A DNA stretch of 64,000 bases from Parvibaculaceae bacterium PLY_AMNH_Bact1. GTDB lineage: Bacteria; Pseudomonadota; Alphaproteobacteria; Parvibaculales; Parvibaculaceae. Where the stretch lies: assembly GCA_032881465.1 (NCBI GenBank), contig CP126168.1, positions 3,225,501 through 3,289,500 on the forward strand, written 5' to 3'. A program made the translations under genes and the position numbers. Shown one piece after another: positions 35,125 to 46,015 of the stretch (position 1 is the stretch's first letter; every line of letters begins with the position of its first letter). A model generated the notes under the pieces. The model searched no databases, was not told the origin of the DNA, and saw nothing but the letters and a program-made list of their open reading frames with translations.

Positions 35125-38100
35125 TGGCCAGCGACTTTCCTAGCGATTACGAAGATCGCAAACAGACACAACCGCGCGGCATCATTCCCTGGTTCGTCAA
35201 CAATCACGTCGCCGCAAACCTCTTGATGATGTTTTTGCTTTGCGCTGGCCTGCTTGCGGTTTCCAACATGCGGGCAGAAGTATTTCCACAGGTCGACCTT
35301 CGCACCATCAGCATCACCGTTGCCTATCCAGGCGCGACCCCGAACGAGGTTGAGGACGGCATCACCCGGCGCGTCGAGGAAGCGATATCCGGCATTGAGG
35401 GTATTGATCGCGTGCGGTCAACGGCGTCGGAAAGTGTTGGGACGATTACCGCAGAACTCGATGACTTTATCGACGCAAGCACTGTTCTCGATGACATCAA
35501 AGACGAAGTAGACCGACTCTCCGACTTCCCCCCGGCAGATGCCGAAGAGCCGGACATTTCCAAATCAAGCCGGGCTTCTAGTGTACTGTCTCTAGTGGTC
35601 TTCGGTCAGGGTGGAGAACGAGCAATCCGCGAAAATGCGGAGCGCATACGAGATGACCTTCTTCAGGTCAATGGCCTCTCGCTGGTCTCTCTCAGTGGCG
35701 TGCGCGGCTATGAGCTTTCTATAGAAGTGAGCGAAGAGACGTTGCGCAGGTATGGCTTAACGCTGCGAGAAGTTGCGAGCGCGGTATCCAATACCTCGCT
35801 CGATCTTCCCGCCGGTTCAATCAAAACAGATGCAGGCGAAATCCTGCTGCGAACGGCGGGCAGACGGTTTACCGGCCGAGAGTTTGAAGACATTGTGATC
35901 CGCTCCAACATAGACGGCTCCCTTCTGCGCCTAGGGAACATTGCAACCATCAATGATGGCTTCGTGGAAGATGAGTTAGAGAGCCTCTTTAACGGTCAAC
36001 CCGCTGCGAAGATCAACATCTCCCGAACCGGTGACCAGGATGCGCTCGAGATCGAAGAGAAAGTCAAAACCTACCTCAAAACACTTACACTGCCCGCCGG
36101 CCTGGAAATCGACATATCCGAGAGTCAGACTGACATCCTGCGAGATCGCATCAGCCTTCTCATCCGCAACGCTCTGCTTGGTTTCGCACTCGTCTTTCTT
36201 TCACTCGTCCTCTTTCTCGATCTAAAGCTCGCTTTCTGGACAAGTATGGGCATCCCGATCTCCTTTCTTGGCGGACTGATGATTGCATCCCTGTTCGGGG
36301 TCACCATTTCTATGGTCAGCCTGTTCGCATTGATCGTCGTCCTGGGGATTGTGGTCGATGACGCCATTGTTGCAGGCGAGAACATCTTTGCAGCCCAAGA
36401 AGCCGGACTGAAAAATGAGAAAGCCTCACTCGCAGGTGTGATGGGGATCGCCGCCCCTGTCACCGTGGGCGTCACGACAACAATGGCAGCCTTTGCGCCA
36501 CTTCTCTTTGCCTCGGGCATTTTGGGACAGATCATGGCGCCTGTGCCCCTCATCGTGATCGCGGTGCTCTTGGTTTCGCTTTTCGAAGCCTTCTTCATTC
36601 TGCCCGCCCACCTATCCAATTCAAGCCGATGGAGCCGGGGCATCCTGGAACGCATTCAAACACGTGTAGGTGGCGCTCTGAATTCATTCACGGAGAGGGT
36701 CGTCCGCCCCACTGTGACACGGTGCGTTCAATTCAAATACGCCACTTTTGCGGGAAGCGTCGGTCTTCTCATCATCATGTACGGCCTCTTTCAAGGGGGG
36801 TATGCCCGCTTCATTTTCTTCCCTCACCTTGAGGGGGACCGGGTAGCAGCGTCGCTCACAATGCCGGAAGGAACCCCTTTCGAAACGACACGCGCAGCCA
36901 CACAACAGATCATCGATGCAGCTGAGCGCATTCGAAGAGAAATAGACGCAACCACACCAGACGGGACCGACAGTGTTCTTGTCAGAACTTCAGTGACCGT
37001 CGGCGAACAATCCTTCTCAGGTGGCCCAGGGGGCGGGAGCAGTTCAAATGGTGCCAATATCTCACGCGTAATCCTGGAATTGCCACTTGGCGATGCACGC
37101 GTCATCTCAGCCCGCGAGCTCGAACAAAGATGGCGCAAGGAAATAGGCGAGATCCCGGGCGCGGAATATCTTGGCATTCAAAGTTCTCTCTTTTCCAATG
37201 ATCCGCCGGTTGAGATTCAATTGCGGCATGCCAACGAAGAAACAGTTCTTATGGCAACCGAACGGTTGAAACTGGAACTCGCTGCCATCACTGGCGTAGA
37301 AGAAATCCAGGACAATCTGGATGTCGGCAAACGGCAGCTGGATTTTGAACTGACCGCTGCTGGGTTGGCAGCAGGTCTCACAACCAATGATCTCGCACGA
37401 CAGGTTCGTCAGTCCTTTTATGGCGAGGAGATTGAGCGCATTCAGCGTGGTCGCGATGAGATCAAGGTTCTCGTCAAGTACCCACTGGAGGAACGCCAAT
37501 CTCTTTCAGAAGTCTATGATATGCGAATTCGTCTGGCAGACGGGTCAGAGGCGCCACTCCTCACTGTCGCACAACTCTCGGAATCGCGCGGTTACTCTTC
37601 CATTCAACGGGTGGACGGACGCCGCATTGCATCGGTGACCGCAGAGGTGGACGAAGCGGAGACGACACCCAACGATGTGATCGCTTTGATTGAGACCGAC
37701 ATCATGCCCCGCATGACGAGAGACATCCCTGGCCTCTCCTACTCAAAAGAAGGAGATGCGCGCAGTCAATCAGAAGACCTGGCCGCCCTCGGACAAGGCC
37801 TCCTGATTGCACTCTTTGTGATTTTTGTCATGCTGGCAGTGCAGCTGCGCAGCTACATTCAACCCCTGGTTATTTTGACCGCAGTGCCATTTGGGTTCTT
37901 GGGCGCCATCCTTGGCCACATGATCATGGGCCACGGCCTTTCCTTTGTTTCGATCTTCGGGATGGTCGCACTGTCAGGCGTGGTGGTGAACGACAGCATC
38001 GTGCTGGTGGATTATTACAACAAGCTGATCGAACAAGGCGTTGAGGAAGGCCAGGCAGTTGTCGATGCCGCCGTACGACGCTTCCGCCCCATTCTGCTCA

Positions 38101-38276
38101 CGACGACAACCACCGCGTTAGGGCTTCTACCCATGCTGCTGGAGACAAGCGTTCAGGCTCAGTTCCTCATCCCAATGGCAATCAGTCTTGCCTTCGGAAT
38201 CGTTGTGGCGAGTGTCATGATTATCCTGCTGGTGCCAGCACTCACCATGATCGTTGAGGAATGGCGTGTTCGATAG
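35124..38276 (+). CDS. RND multidrug efflux permease (AcrB/HAE-1-like)
   Basis: An inner-membrane proton-driven exporter of 1050 aa with the normal 12-helix, two-loop plan. The proton-relay aspartates sit in GIVVDDAIVAGENI of helix 4, and VVNDSIVLVDYYN marks the matching helix in the second half. Two large periplasmic loops lie at about 60-340 and 570-870. It is the last gene of the operon, starting within the stop codon of the adaptor gene. No local regulator is present. Substrates are unknown. Confidence 0.93.
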   Translation: MASDFPSDYEDRKQTQPRGIIPWFVNNHVAANLLMMFLLCAGLLAVSNMRAEVFPQVDLRTISITVAYPGATPNEVEDGITRRVEEAISGIEGIDRVRSTASESVGTITAELDDFIDASTVLDDIKDEVDRLSDFPPADAEEPDISKSSRASSVLSLVVFGQGGERAIRENAERIRDDLLQVNGLSLVSLSGVRGYELSIEVSEETLRRYGLTLREVASAVSNTSLDLPAGSIKTDAGEILLRTAGRRFTGREFEDIVIRSNIDGSLLRLGNIATINDGFVEDELESLFNGQPAAKINISRTGDQDALEIEEKVKTYLKTLTLPAGLEIDISESQTDILRDRISLLIRNALLGFALVFLSLVLFLDLKLAFWTSMGIPISFLGGLMIASLFGVTISMVSLFALIVVLGIVVDDAIVAGENIFAAQEAGLKNEKASLAGVMGIAAPVTVGVTTTMAAFAPLLFASGILGQIMAPVPLIVIAVLLVSLFEAFFILPAHLSNSSRWSRGILERIQTRVGGALNSFTERVVRPTVTRCVQFKYATFAGSVGLLIIMYGLFQGGYARFIFFPHLEGDRVAASLTMPEGTPFETTRAATQQIIDAAERIRREIDATTPDGTDSVLVRTSVTVGEQSFSGGPGGGSSSNGANISRVILELPLGDARVISARELEQRWRKEIGEIPGAEYLGIQSSLFSNDPPVEIQLRHANEETVLMATERLKLELAAITGVEEIQDNLDVGKRQLDFELTAAGLAAGLTTNDLARQVRQSFYGEEIERIQRGRDEIKVLVKYPLEERQSLSEVYDMRIRLADGSEAPLLTVAQLSESRGYSSIQRVDGRRIASVTAEVDEAETTPNDVIALIETDIMPRMTRDIPGLSYSKEGDARSQSEDLAALGQGLLIALFVIFVMLAVQLRSYIQPLVILTAVPFGFLGAILGHMIMGHGLSFVSIFGMVALSGVVVNDSIVLVDYYNKLIEQGVEEGQAVVDAAVRRFRPILLTTTTTALGLLPMLLETSVQAQFLIPMAISLAFGIVVASVMIILLVPALTMIVEEWRVR

Positions 38277-38291
38277 CGCGAAGGGGTCGCA

Positions 38292-39419
38292 CTAGTTCGG
38301 CGTTACACGTAGTACTTTACCACCTTCGCCATCTGTCAAAATATAGAGTGACCCATCCGGCGCCATCTGCACACCACGGATACGGCTTTCAAGTTCTGCA
38401 AAGAGCACTTCCTCACCAACAATCTCACCATCTTCCAGATCAATGCGGCGCACGTCGCCTGGAACCAGCCCGGCGACAAAAAAGTCACCACTCCATGCCG
38501 GAAAGAGACTGCCGGTGTAGAGCTCCAGGTTGGCCGGGGCAATAGAGGGCACCCAATATTTCAATGGTTGCTCCATGCCCTCCATTTCAGTGAACGGCGA
38601 TATGCGTGCACCTGAATAGTCAATGCCATAGCCAATCACCGGCCATCCGTAGTTCTTACCGGCTTCAATCAAATTGATTTCATCACCGCCTTGGGGGCCA
38701 TGCTCATTCATATAGACGGTGCCATCATTCATGATGAAGAGACCTTGTGGACTGCGGTGCCCGTAGGAGAAAATCTCCGGCTTAATGCCTTCCTGACCAA
38801 CAAACGGATTGTCCGACGGCACAGAGCCATCATCATTCAGACGTACGATCGATCCAAGCGTATTGGAAAGAACCTGGGCCTGCTCGCGATAGTTAAAACC
38901 ATCGCCAGTGGTAAGAAACAAAGTACCATCAGGCGCAAAGGCAATCCGACCGCCATAGTGAACCGGTGTATCTTTAAGAGGCGTCACCTCGTAGATAACC
39001 TCCAGGTCACTCAGCGCGGCCCCATCGAATGTGGCACGCGCGACACGAGTTGCATTGGCACCTGGCTCACCAGCGGCGTAGGAGAGATAAAGTAGTTTGT
39101 TATCTGCAAAATCTGGATGCGGCACCACATCAAACAACCCACCCTGACTTGCACGGTAAACCTCGGGCACACCGGCAATAGGGGTAGGGTCAAGCTCACC
39201 ACCACGGATCGCCCGCAGCTCCCCGTCAAGCTCTGTCACGAGGACCGTTCCATCTTCCAGAAAAGCGGCATTCCATGGAAACGCCAGGCCTTCTGCCACG
39301 GTTTCAACCTGATAGGAAGCCGAAGGCTCCGCTAGCGCGGCGCCACCAACAGGGAGAAGCGCCATCAAAGCTGCCACTCCCGATGTGGCCCACAATCGCA
39401 GGTTTGAGCTTTTCTTCAT
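38292..39419 (-). CDS. PQQ-dependent aldose sugar dehydrogenase-like protein
   Basis: A secreted six-bladed propeller protein of 375 aa related to YliI/Asd and soluble glucose dehydrogenase. A signal peptide ends near ALA (residue 30). Marks of the family are VHYGGRIAFAPDGTLF with the catalytic-type His, FSYGHRSPQGL, and HGPQGGDEINLIEAGKNYG before a Trp. It would oxidise aldoses at C1 with PQQ. ATG 39419 is preferred (AAGGGG upstream, normal signal peptide length). It is convergent with the RND pump gene and divergent from a small membrane protein gene. Confidence 0.9.
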   Translation of the reverse strand: MKKSSNLRLWATSGVAALMALLPVGGAALAEPSASYQVETVAEGLAFPWNAAFLEDGTVLVTELDGELRAIRGGELDPTPIAGVPEVYRASQGGLFDVVPHPDFADNKLLYLSYAAGEPGANATRVARATFDGAALSDLEVIYEVTPLKDTPVHYGGRIAFAPDGTLFLTTGDGFNYREQAQVLSNTLGSIVRLNDDGSVPSDNPFVGQEGIKPEIFSYGHRSPQGLFIMNDGTVYMNEHGPQGGDEINLIEAGKNYGWPVIGYGIDYSGARISPFTEMEGMEQPLKYWVPSIAPANLELYTGSLFPAWSGDFFVAGLVPGDVRRIDLEDGEIVGEEVLFAELESRIRGVQMAPDGSLYILTDGEGGKVLRVTPN

Positions 39420-39516
39420 GGCCGATCCCCTTCTCATCATGAGTAGCTTGTTCTTTACGTTGTCTGATCATGTGACCATACTCCCCCAAAGATCAATAGA
39501 CGATGGGGAAGAGATC

Positions 39517-39963
39517 ATGAGCTATGTGCGCCCGATAGGCGGTTTTTTTGCCGCGGTGATTGTCGCAATAATTCTGGGGTCAATCGCTTCCACACATTTT
39601 GTCTTGGCCGCACTCTCCGACCTCGGGGTCGCAATTCCCTTCTCAGACCGCCTCGCAATGACCATGCAGGACATCGTCGGCATCGCGCCCCTGTATGGGG
39701 CGATCATCGGCACCGGACTGCTGGTTGCTTTTATTGTGGCAATCTTCGTTTCAAAGCTCGCTCCTAATTTGAGGTGGTTTGTCTATCTGGTTGCAGGCGG
39801 GACCGCTGTCGGCGTCACACTATTCACGCTGCAAACAGCTTTTGGCGGCATAATGCCCATCTCAGGAGCCCGGTCTACAGGCGGCTTCATTGCACAGATC
39901 GCCGTCGGAGCCATCGCAGGATACGTCTTCGCAACGCTTACTAACAAAACACAGACTGCCTGA
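39517..39963 (+). CDS. Small integral membrane protein of unknown function
   Basis: A protein of 148 aa with four predicted helices: near residues 7-30, 55-80, 88-108 and 122-142. Its conserved-looking segments are RPIGGFFAAVIVAIILGS and GIMPISGARSTGGFIAQI. The start ATG 39517 has GGGGAAGAG upstream; the frame opens earlier but without a ribosome site. It appears monocistronic and is divergent from the PQQ dehydrogenase gene. I recognise no family with confidence. Confidence 0.75.
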   Translation: MSYVRPIGGFFAAVIVAIILGSIASTHFVLAALSDLGVAIPFSDRLAMTMQDIVGIAPLYGAIIGTGLLVAFIVAIFVSKLAPNLRWFVYLVAGGTAVGVTLFTLQTAFGGIMPISGARSTGGFIAQIAVGAIAGYVFATLTNKTQTA

Positions 39964-39971
39964 CCGAAACG

Positions 39972-40001
39972 AAAAACGGCGACCTCGTAAAAAGGCCGCC
40001 G
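39972..40001 (-). terminator. Intrinsic terminator after cysNC
   Basis: On the minus strand, CGGCGGCCT and AGGTCGCCG pair (one G-U) around a 7-nt loop and are followed by TTTTT, 28 bp after the cysNC stop. Confidence 0.8.
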
Positions 40002-40029
40002 CTCAAAAAAAGGTCCGTCCTGCATAAGC

Positions 40030-41940
40030 TCAACGAGCAGACAGATATCCCTGTTTTTCCAGATAATCGATGATCTGATCGGCCGCTTCTTCAGCCGAGA
40101 CGTTATCTGTTTTGACTTCTATCTCCGCTGCTTCAGGCGCTTCATAGTCTGAATCAATGCCCGTGAAATTTTTGATTTCACCGGCCCGAGCCTTTTTATA
40201 GAGGCCTTTCGGATCGCGTTGCTCACAAAGCTCCAACGATGTGTTCACAAAAATCTCAATGAACTCATTCTCCTCAACCAGTCTGCGCGCTAAACGACGC
40301 TCACTGATAAAGGGTGAGATGAACGACACCAGCACGATAAGCCCGGCATCCACCATCAGTTTCGAGGTTTCACCAACACGGCGAATATTTTCAACCCGGT
40401 CTACATCCGTGAAACCCAGGTCCTTGTTGAGACCGTGCCGAACATTGTCACCATCTAGCGTGTAGGTGTGCCGACCGCGGTCATAGAGTTTCTGCTCCAC
40501 GAGATTGGCGATCGTTGATTTTCCGGAACCACTTAAGCCCGTAAACCACAGCACGGCAGGTTTCTGGTGCTTCTGTTCAGCACGCGTTTCTTTGTCAACT
40601 TTCAGTTCCTGCCACACAACGTTCTGTGCGCGGCGGAGGGAGAAGTCGAGCATGCCCACACCAACTGTTTCGTTGGTGCGCCGATCAATAAGAATAAAGC
40701 TGCCGGTATCCCTGTTATCGGCATAGGCATCATAAGCAATCGCCTGATCCAGGCTGATATTGCAAACACCAACCTCATTGAGCTCAAGGGTCTTACCTGC
40801 CTGCTGCTCAAGCGTATTGACATTGACCTTGTGCTTAAGCTCAGAGACCGACGCAGACACAAGCTTGTTGTGGATCTTCATGTAATATTGTCGACCCGGC
40901 AGCATTTCCTCTTCACGCATCCACAAAAGGTGTGCCGCAAACTGATCAGAAATCAACGATGGCGCTTGGCCGCCGCAGATAACATCACCACGACTGACAT
41001 CAACCTCATCTTCCAGCGTCAGTGTTATCGACTGGCCTGTCTGCGCTTCTTCCAGGTCACCGGTTGCCGTAACAATACGCTCAACCTTGCTGCGAGATGC
41101 CGACGGCATGACGATAACCTCATCACCCACCTTGACAGCCCCACCGGCAATCGTGCCGCTAAATCCGCGAAAATCCAGATTGGGCCGGTTTACCCATTGA
41201 ACCGGAAAACGAAACGCTTGGGCTCCAGCTTCGCTATCAACTTCAATTTCTTCCAGTTCCTGAAGAAGGGCCGGCCCCTTGTACCAAGGCGTATCTTCGG
41301 GACTTGGGACTGTGATGTTTGCCCCTTTAAGAGCTGAGACAGGAATGCATTTGATGGTTGAGAAATTCAGCTGCGCTGCAAATTCCCGATAAGCCGCTTC
41401 AATCTCATTGAATGTGTCTTGCGAATAGTCGACCAGATCCATCTTGTTGATCGCAACGATCACATGCTTGATGCCCAAGAGGGATGCAATATAGGAATGG
41501 CGGCGCGTCTGGGTCAGCATGCCTTTGCGGGCATCGACAAGAATAATCGCCACGTCCGCAGTAGAGGCACCCGTCGCCATATTGCGCGTGTACTGCTCGT
41601 GGCCGGGAGTATCGGCGACGATGAACTTACGCTTGTCTGTCGAGAAGAAACGATAGGCGACGTCAATTGTAATGCCCTGCTCCCGCTCGGCTGCGAGGCC
41701 ATCAACAAGCAGAGCAAAGTCAAAATCATCGCCCTGGGTGCCGAGCTTTTTGCTGTCAGCCTCCAGTGCTGCCAGTTGATCTTCAAAGATCAGCTTGGAA
41801 TCATAAAGCAGACGCCCGATAAGCGTGCTCTTCCCATCATCCACGCTGCCGCAGGTCAGGAAGCGCAGAAAGCTCTTGTTTTCTTGAGCGTCAAGATAGG
41901 CTTCGATATCTGTTTCGATGAGAGCCGATTGGTGTGCCAT
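40030..41940 (-). CDS. cysNC: Bifunctional sulfate adenylyltransferase subunit 1 / APS kinase (CysN-CysC, NodQ-type)
   Basis: A fusion of 636 aa. Residues 1-430 are the GTPase subunit of ATP sulfurylase: [13 protein letters not shown] (P-loop), [11 protein letters not shown] (G3), NKMDLVDY (G4) and two beta-barrel domains. Residues from about 440 are APS kinase, with [13 protein letters not shown] as P-loop and the [10 protein letters not shown] substrate loop. Together they make APS and then PAPS for sulfate assimilation or sulfonation. Its ATG overlaps the cysD stop (TGATG), so it is translationally coupled. A terminator follows. Confidence 0.96.
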   Translation of the reverse strand: MAHQSALIETDIEAYLDAQENKSFLRFLTCGSVDDGKSTLIGRLLYDSKLIFEDQLAALEADSKKLGTQGDDFDFALLVDGLAAEREQGITIDVAYRFFSTDKRKFIVADTPGHEQYTRNMATGASTADVAIILVDARKGMLTQTRRHSYIASLLGIKHVIVAINKMDLVDYSQDTFNEIEAAYREFAAQLNFSTIKCIPVSALKGANITVPSPEDTPWYKGPALLQELEEIEVDSEAGAQAFRFPVQWVNRPNLDFRGFSGTIAGGAVKVGDEVIVMPSASRSKVERIVTATGDLEEAQTGQSITLTLEDEVDVSRGDVICGGQAPSLISDQFAAHLLWMREEEMLPGRQYYMKIHNKLVSASVSELKHKVNVNTLEQQAGKTLELNEVGVCNISLDQAIAYDAYADNRDTGSFILIDRRTNETVGVGMLDFSLRRAQNVVWQELKVDKETRAEQKHQKPAVLWFTGLSGSGKSTIANLVEQKLYDRGRHTYTLDGDNVRHGLNKDLGFTDVDRVENIRRVGETSKLMVDAGLIVLVSFISPFISERRLARRLVEENEFIEIFVNTSLELCEQRDPKGLYKKARAGEIKNFTGIDSDYEAPEAAEIEVKTDNVSAEEAADQIIDYLEKQGYLSAR

Positions 41941-42842
41941 CAGAAATAGCCCTCCTGCTTCTTCTTCTCCATGGATGCAGCTGCATCATGGTCAATCATC
42001 CGACCCTGTCGTTCAGAGGACGTGGTCAACAACATCTCTTGAATAATATCAGGCAATGTTGCTGCTTCAGATTCAACCGCGCCGGTCAGCGGGTAACACC
42101 CAAGTGTGCGGAACCGAACGGACTTCATTTCAGGCACTTCACCTTCAGCCAATTTCATGCGGTCGTCATCCACCATAATCAGCTGACCATCGCGCTCTAC
42201 GACCGGGCGTTTAGCAGAGTAATAGAGCGGCACGATGTCGATATTTTCTTTATGGATATATTGCCAGATGTCGAGCTCGGTCCAGTTCGAGATCGGAAAC
42301 ACCCGCAAGCTTTCGCCAGAATGCATACGGGTGTTGTAAAGGCTCCAAAGCTCGGGACGTTGGTTCTTCGGATCCCACCTATGCTGTTCGGATCGAAAGG
42401 AGAAAATCCGTTCCTTCGCGCGAGATTTCTCTTCATCCCGACGCGCGCCACCAAATGCAGCGTCAAACTTGTACTTGTCGAGCGCCTGTTTCAGCGCATC
42501 GGTCTTCATGATCTGTGTATGCAGCTGAGACCCATGGGTGAAGGGACCTACCCCCTGCGCGACACCTTCCTGGTTCGTATGAACGATGAGATCGAGACCA
42601 TATTTCTCTGCAACGCGGTCGCGAAACTCGATCATCTCCCGGAATTTCCAGGTCGTGTCCACATGCATCAAAGGAAAGGGCGGCTTCGACGGATAGAAAG
42701 CCTTCATGGCCAAATGCAGCATGACAGCTGAATCTTTGCCGATGGAATACAACATCACCGGGTTTTCACACGCCGCGGCAACTTCGCGGATAATATGAAT
42801 GCTCTCAGCTTCTAGCCGTTCGAGATGGGTAAGCGCCCGCAT
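41940..42842 (-). CDS. cysD: Sulfate adenylyltransferase subunit 2 (CysD)
   Basis: A 300-aa ATP pyrophosphatase-fold subunit that forms APS from ATP and sulfate, together with CysN. The PP-loop-like motif is [14 protein letters not shown] near residue 33. [29 protein letters not shown] and [14 protein letters not shown] are strongly conserved in CysD. It is the first gene of the operon, about 200 bp from the divergent ABC-F gene. A hairpin lies in its leader, 38-61 nt before the start codon. Confidence 0.96.
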   Translation of the reverse strand: MRALTHLERLEAESIHIIREVAAACENPVMLYSIGKDSAVMLHLAMKAFYPSKPPFPLMHVDTTWKFREMIEFRDRVAEKYGLDLIVHTNQEGVAQGVGPFTHGSQLHTQIMKTDALKQALDKYKFDAAFGGARRDEEKSRAKERIFSFRSEQHRWDPKNQRPELWSLYNTRMHSGESLRVFPISNWTELDIWQYIHKENIDIVPLYYSAKRPVVERDGQLIMVDDDRMKLAEGEVPEMKSVRFRTLGCYPLTGAVESEAATLPDIIQEMLLTTSSERQGRMIDHDAAASMEKKKQEGYF

Positions 42843-42879
42843 AAATTCAGGTCCTGATCAACTGGGTCTAATGTCGAAA

Positions 42880-42903
42880 GCACCTCGCGAACTCAGCGGG
42901 TGC
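42880..42903 (-). promoter_or_regulatory. Hairpin in the cysD leader
   Basis: On the minus strand GCACC-CGC, a 7-nt loop, GCG-A-GGTGC, then TTTC. It is a stable stem in the likely 5' UTR, possibly an attenuator. I could not match it to a known sulfur riboswitch. Confidence 0.35.
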
Positions 42904-43040
42904 CTTGTTGCAGACTATATGCGCCGATTGAAATCACACTTCAAGGGCGTAATCTATTTTTATTACCATATTTTTTATGTAGATAAAGAAAATGGGCCGG
43001 TCCTCTTACAAAATGAAGACCGAAAGGCTATAGGGCGACC

Positions 43041-44861
43041 ATGGCTCCTCCTCTTCTTACCCTCCAAGACGTTCACCTGACCTTTGGCGGCACCCCCCTT
43101 CTAGTCGGCGCAGATCTGACAATAGAAGCAGGTGCACGCCTTTGCCTTGTGGGACGCAACGGCTCGGGAAAGTCGACCTTATTGAAGATCGCTGCCGGTC
43201 TGGTCGAGGCGGATGAGGGCGAAAGGTTCCTCCAACCTGGTGTGACCGTAAGGTACCTGGCACAAGAACCAGACTTTGCTGGATTCTCGACAACCCAAGA
43301 ATTCGCAGAAGCGGGTCTGACCGAAGGCGATGACCATTACCGGGCGGAGTACCTCCTCAACGAACTGGGCCTGACCGGGAATGAAGACCCGTCCAACCTC
43401 TCTGGTGGCGAAACGCGCCGCGCCGCTCTCGCCCAAGCGCTGGCACCTGAGCCCGATATCCTCATGCTAGATGAGCCGACCAACCATCTGGATTTACCTG
43501 CCATTGAATGGCTGGAAAAAGAACTGAGCAAAACCCGCTCGGCTCTTGTGCTCATCAGCCATGACCGACGCTTTCTAACAACGCTTTCCCGGTCAACCGT
43601 TTGGCTTGATCGAGGCACCACCAAGAGGTTGGGCAAGGGCTTTGGGGAATTTGAAGCCTGGCGCGATCAACTCTTGGAAGAAGAAGAGCGCGACGCCCAC
43701 AAAATGCAGCGCAAAGTCGCCCGCGAAGAACACTGGCTTCGCTACGGCGTCACCGCGCGGCGAAAGCGGAATGTCAGACGGCTAGGCGATCTTCACCAAC
43801 TTCGGGCAGACGCCGCAAAAGCCAGAAGCGACCTCAACAGAGGAACCGCAAAAGTCGACCTGACTGCACAGGAAGGTCGTCTGTCGGGCAAGCTTGTCTT
43901 TGAGGCAGATGCCATTGCCAAAAGCTTCGATGACAAACCCATCATCAGGAATTTCTCGACCCGCATTCTCCGCGGAGATCGGGTTGGCATTATCGGTCCG
44001 AACGGTGCTGGTAAAACAACCCTGCTCAACCTGCTGACAGGAAAACTGGAACCTGACAGTGGCACCGTGCGCCTGGGCACAAACCTTGAAACCGTAACGC
44101 TCGATCAAAAGCGCGAAAGTCTGCCCGCGGGGACCAGTCTCAAAGACGCCCTGACAGGCGGCGGAAAAGACATGGTCATGGTGGGCGACACCCAGCGCCA
44201 TGTCATTTCCTATATGAAGGATTTCCTCTTCTCCCCTGAACAGGCAGGCACCCCCATCGACGAACTATCCGGCGGAGAGAAAGGCCGGTTGATGCTTGCA
44301 CGAGCCTTGGCGAAGCCATCGAACCTTCTGATCCTTGATGAGCCAACAAACGACCTCGACCTGGAGACACTTGATCTCCTTCAGGAAATGCTTGGCGCCT
44401 ATCAGGGGACCGTGCTGCTCGTATCCCATGATCGCGACTTTCTTGACCGGCTTGTGACCTCCGTCATCAATGCCGAAGGAAACGGTGATTGGCAGGAATA
44501 TGCAGGCGGCTATTCGGATATGACGCACCAGCGCAAACCGGTTGAATCAGAGATCGCCGACCAAAACACAAAGCCCAAAAAGGCAAACACGAACAGCAGC
44601 AAATCTGCGCCTTCCAAAGGAAAACTCTCTTTCAAAGACAAACACGCTTTGGAAATACTGCCCAAAGAAATGAGCAAACTGGAACAGCGCATCCACAAAC
44701 TCAAAGACACTCTGGCGGAAGCCGACTTTTTTGCGCGCGACCCGGAAGGGTTCCAAAAGACAGCCAAAGATCTTGAAACTGCTGAGGCCTCACTTGCAGA
44801 GATGGAAGAAGAATGGCTCAAGCTAGAGATGAAGCGCGAAGAAATCGAAGGCGGTTCGTAA
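43041..44861 (+). CDS. ABC-F family ATPase (Uup-like)
   Basis: A soluble protein of 606 aa with two ATPase cassettes and no membrane domain. Cassette 1 has GRNGSGKSTLL and LSGGETRRAALAQ; cassette 2 has GPNGAGKTTLL and LSGGEKGRLMLARA. The interdomain linker is near residues 210-265. A C-terminal coiled coil (about 510-605, KEMSKLEQRIHKLKDTL) follows, as in Uup. ABC-F proteins act at the ribosome or on branched DNA rather than in transport. It is monocistronic or leads the MDR gene 80 bp downstream. Confidence 0.92.
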   Translation: MAPPLLTLQDVHLTFGGTPLLVGADLTIEAGARLCLVGRNGSGKSTLLKIAAGLVEADEGERFLQPGVTVRYLAQEPDFAGFSTTQEFAEAGLTEGDDHYRAEYLLNELGLTGNEDPSNLSGGETRRAALAQALAPEPDILMLDEPTNHLDLPAIEWLEKELSKTRSALVLISHDRRFLTTLSRSTVWLDRGTTKRLGKGFGEFEAWRDQLLEEEERDAHKMQRKVAREEHWLRYGVTARRKRNVRRLGDLHQLRADAAKARSDLNRGTAKVDLTAQEGRLSGKLVFEADAIAKSFDDKPIIRNFSTRILRGDRVGIIGPNGAGKTTLLNLLTGKLEPDSGTVRLGTNLETVTLDQKRESLPAGTSLKDALTGGGKDMVMVGDTQRHVISYMKDFLFSPEQAGTPIDELSGGEKGRLMLARALAKPSNLLILDEPTNDLDLETLDLLQEMLGAYQGTVLLVSHDRDFLDRLVTSVINAEGNGDWQEYAGGYSDMTHQRKPVESEIADQNTKPKKANTNSSKSAPSKGKLSFKDKHALEILPKEMSKLEQRIHKLKDTLAEADFFARDPEGFQKTAKDLETAEASLAEMEEEWLKLEMKREEIEGGS

Positions 44862-44941
44862 ACGCACACCCGTCAGACTCGGAATACCGCACATCCTGTG
44901 AGAGACTGTCCCCAACAACTTTTCGCAGCCCGGGAGGCCTC

Positions 44942-45961
44942 ATGTCCAGCAATGTTAATCGCCAATTCCGCCTTAAAAGCCGTCCTGTCGGCAAGATCAA
45001 AACCAGTGACTTTGATCTCGTTGAAGAACCGGTTCCAACACCAGGACCTGGCGAAGCAGTTATCCGAAACCTCTATCTGAGCCTCGACCCCACCAACCGC
45101 ATCTGGATGTCGGACATGGATCAGTACATGCCGCCGGTAGAAATCGGTGCTGTGATGCGCGGTGGCGGTATCGGCAAAGTGGTTGCATCGAACTCTGACG
45201 CCTACAAGGTAGGCGATACCGTCAGCGGTCTTCTTGGATGGCAAGACTACTATGTCGCTGGACCAAACGATGAAATCCCCGTGGGTGTCCTTCCAGCAGA
45301 ACTTCCTGTTGGACTGCCGACCATGTTGGGCGCCTGCGGTTTGACAGGTCTTACCGCCTATTTCGGACTTCTTGAACTTGGCCAGCCCAAAGCCGGAGAG
45401 ACTGTTGTCGTCTCCGCCGCTGCAGGCGCCGTGGGCTCCGTTGTAGGGCAAATCGCCAAACTCAATGGATGCCGGGTTGTTGGCATCGCAGGCGGCGCAG
45501 AGAAGTGTAAGTGGATTGTGGAAGAACTCGGGTTTGATGCGGCTGTGGACTACAAGGCATCAGGTTGGCGCGAGCAACTGGAGGCCGTGACGCCCGACGG
45601 CATTGATGTGAATTTTGAGAATGTCGGCGGCGAGATCATGGAAGCCGTGATGGCGCGCATGAACCTGTTCAGCCGCATGCCCCTCTGCGGCATGATCTCC
45701 GGCTACAACACCGACGAGCCCATGCGCGGTGATTTCTCACCTATCCTCATGCGACGGATAAATGTTCGTGGTTTCATCGTGACGGACTTCCTGGAGAAGT
45801 ACGCTGAAGCCACCATGGAACTGGCGACCTGGGTCGCGAGCGGAAAGATCAAAAGTCAGGAGACCATTGTCGAAGGACTGGAAAGCGCCCCAACCGCCGT
45901 GAACAAACTGTTTGAGGGTGAAAATCTCGGGAAGCTGGTGGTAAAAATCGCCGACGAATAG
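44942..45961 (+). CDS. NADP-dependent medium-chain oxidoreductase (CurA/leukotriene B4 dehydrogenase-like)
   Basis: A zinc-free MDR of 339 aa. Family marks are YLSLDPTNRIWMSD, LGACGLTGLTAYFGLLE, and the Rossmann turn VVSAAAGAVGSVVGQIAKL, with NFENVGGEIMEAV following. Such enzymes reduce alpha,beta-unsaturated ketones or aldehydes. ATG 44942 is supported by GGGAGG; the longer open frame starts inside the ABC-F gene. The next gene is 105 bp away beyond a large palindrome. Confidence 0.92.
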   Translation: MSSNVNRQFRLKSRPVGKIKTSDFDLVEEPVPTPGPGEAVIRNLYLSLDPTNRIWMSDMDQYMPPVEIGAVMRGGGIGKVVASNSDAYKVGDTVSGLLGWQDYYVAGPNDEIPVGVLPAELPVGLPTMLGACGLTGLTAYFGLLELGQPKAGETVVVSAAAGAVGSVVGQIAKLNGCRVVGIAGGAEKCKWIVEELGFDAAVDYKASGWREQLEAVTPDGIDVNFENVGGEIMEAVMARMNLFSRMPLCGMISGYNTDEPMRGDFSPILMRRINVRGFIVTDFLEKYAEATMELATWVASGKIKSQETIVEGLESAPTAVNKLFEGENLGKLVVKIADE

Positions 45962-46015
45962 ATAGTAGGTGGGAACAACCCCTGGTCAGCCAACTTTCTA
46001 GAGAGAACAGACAAT

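Noticed and set aside
42843-43040. A known sulfur riboswitch upstream of cysD
   Set aside because: There is a hairpin but no conserved SAM-type core that I can identify.
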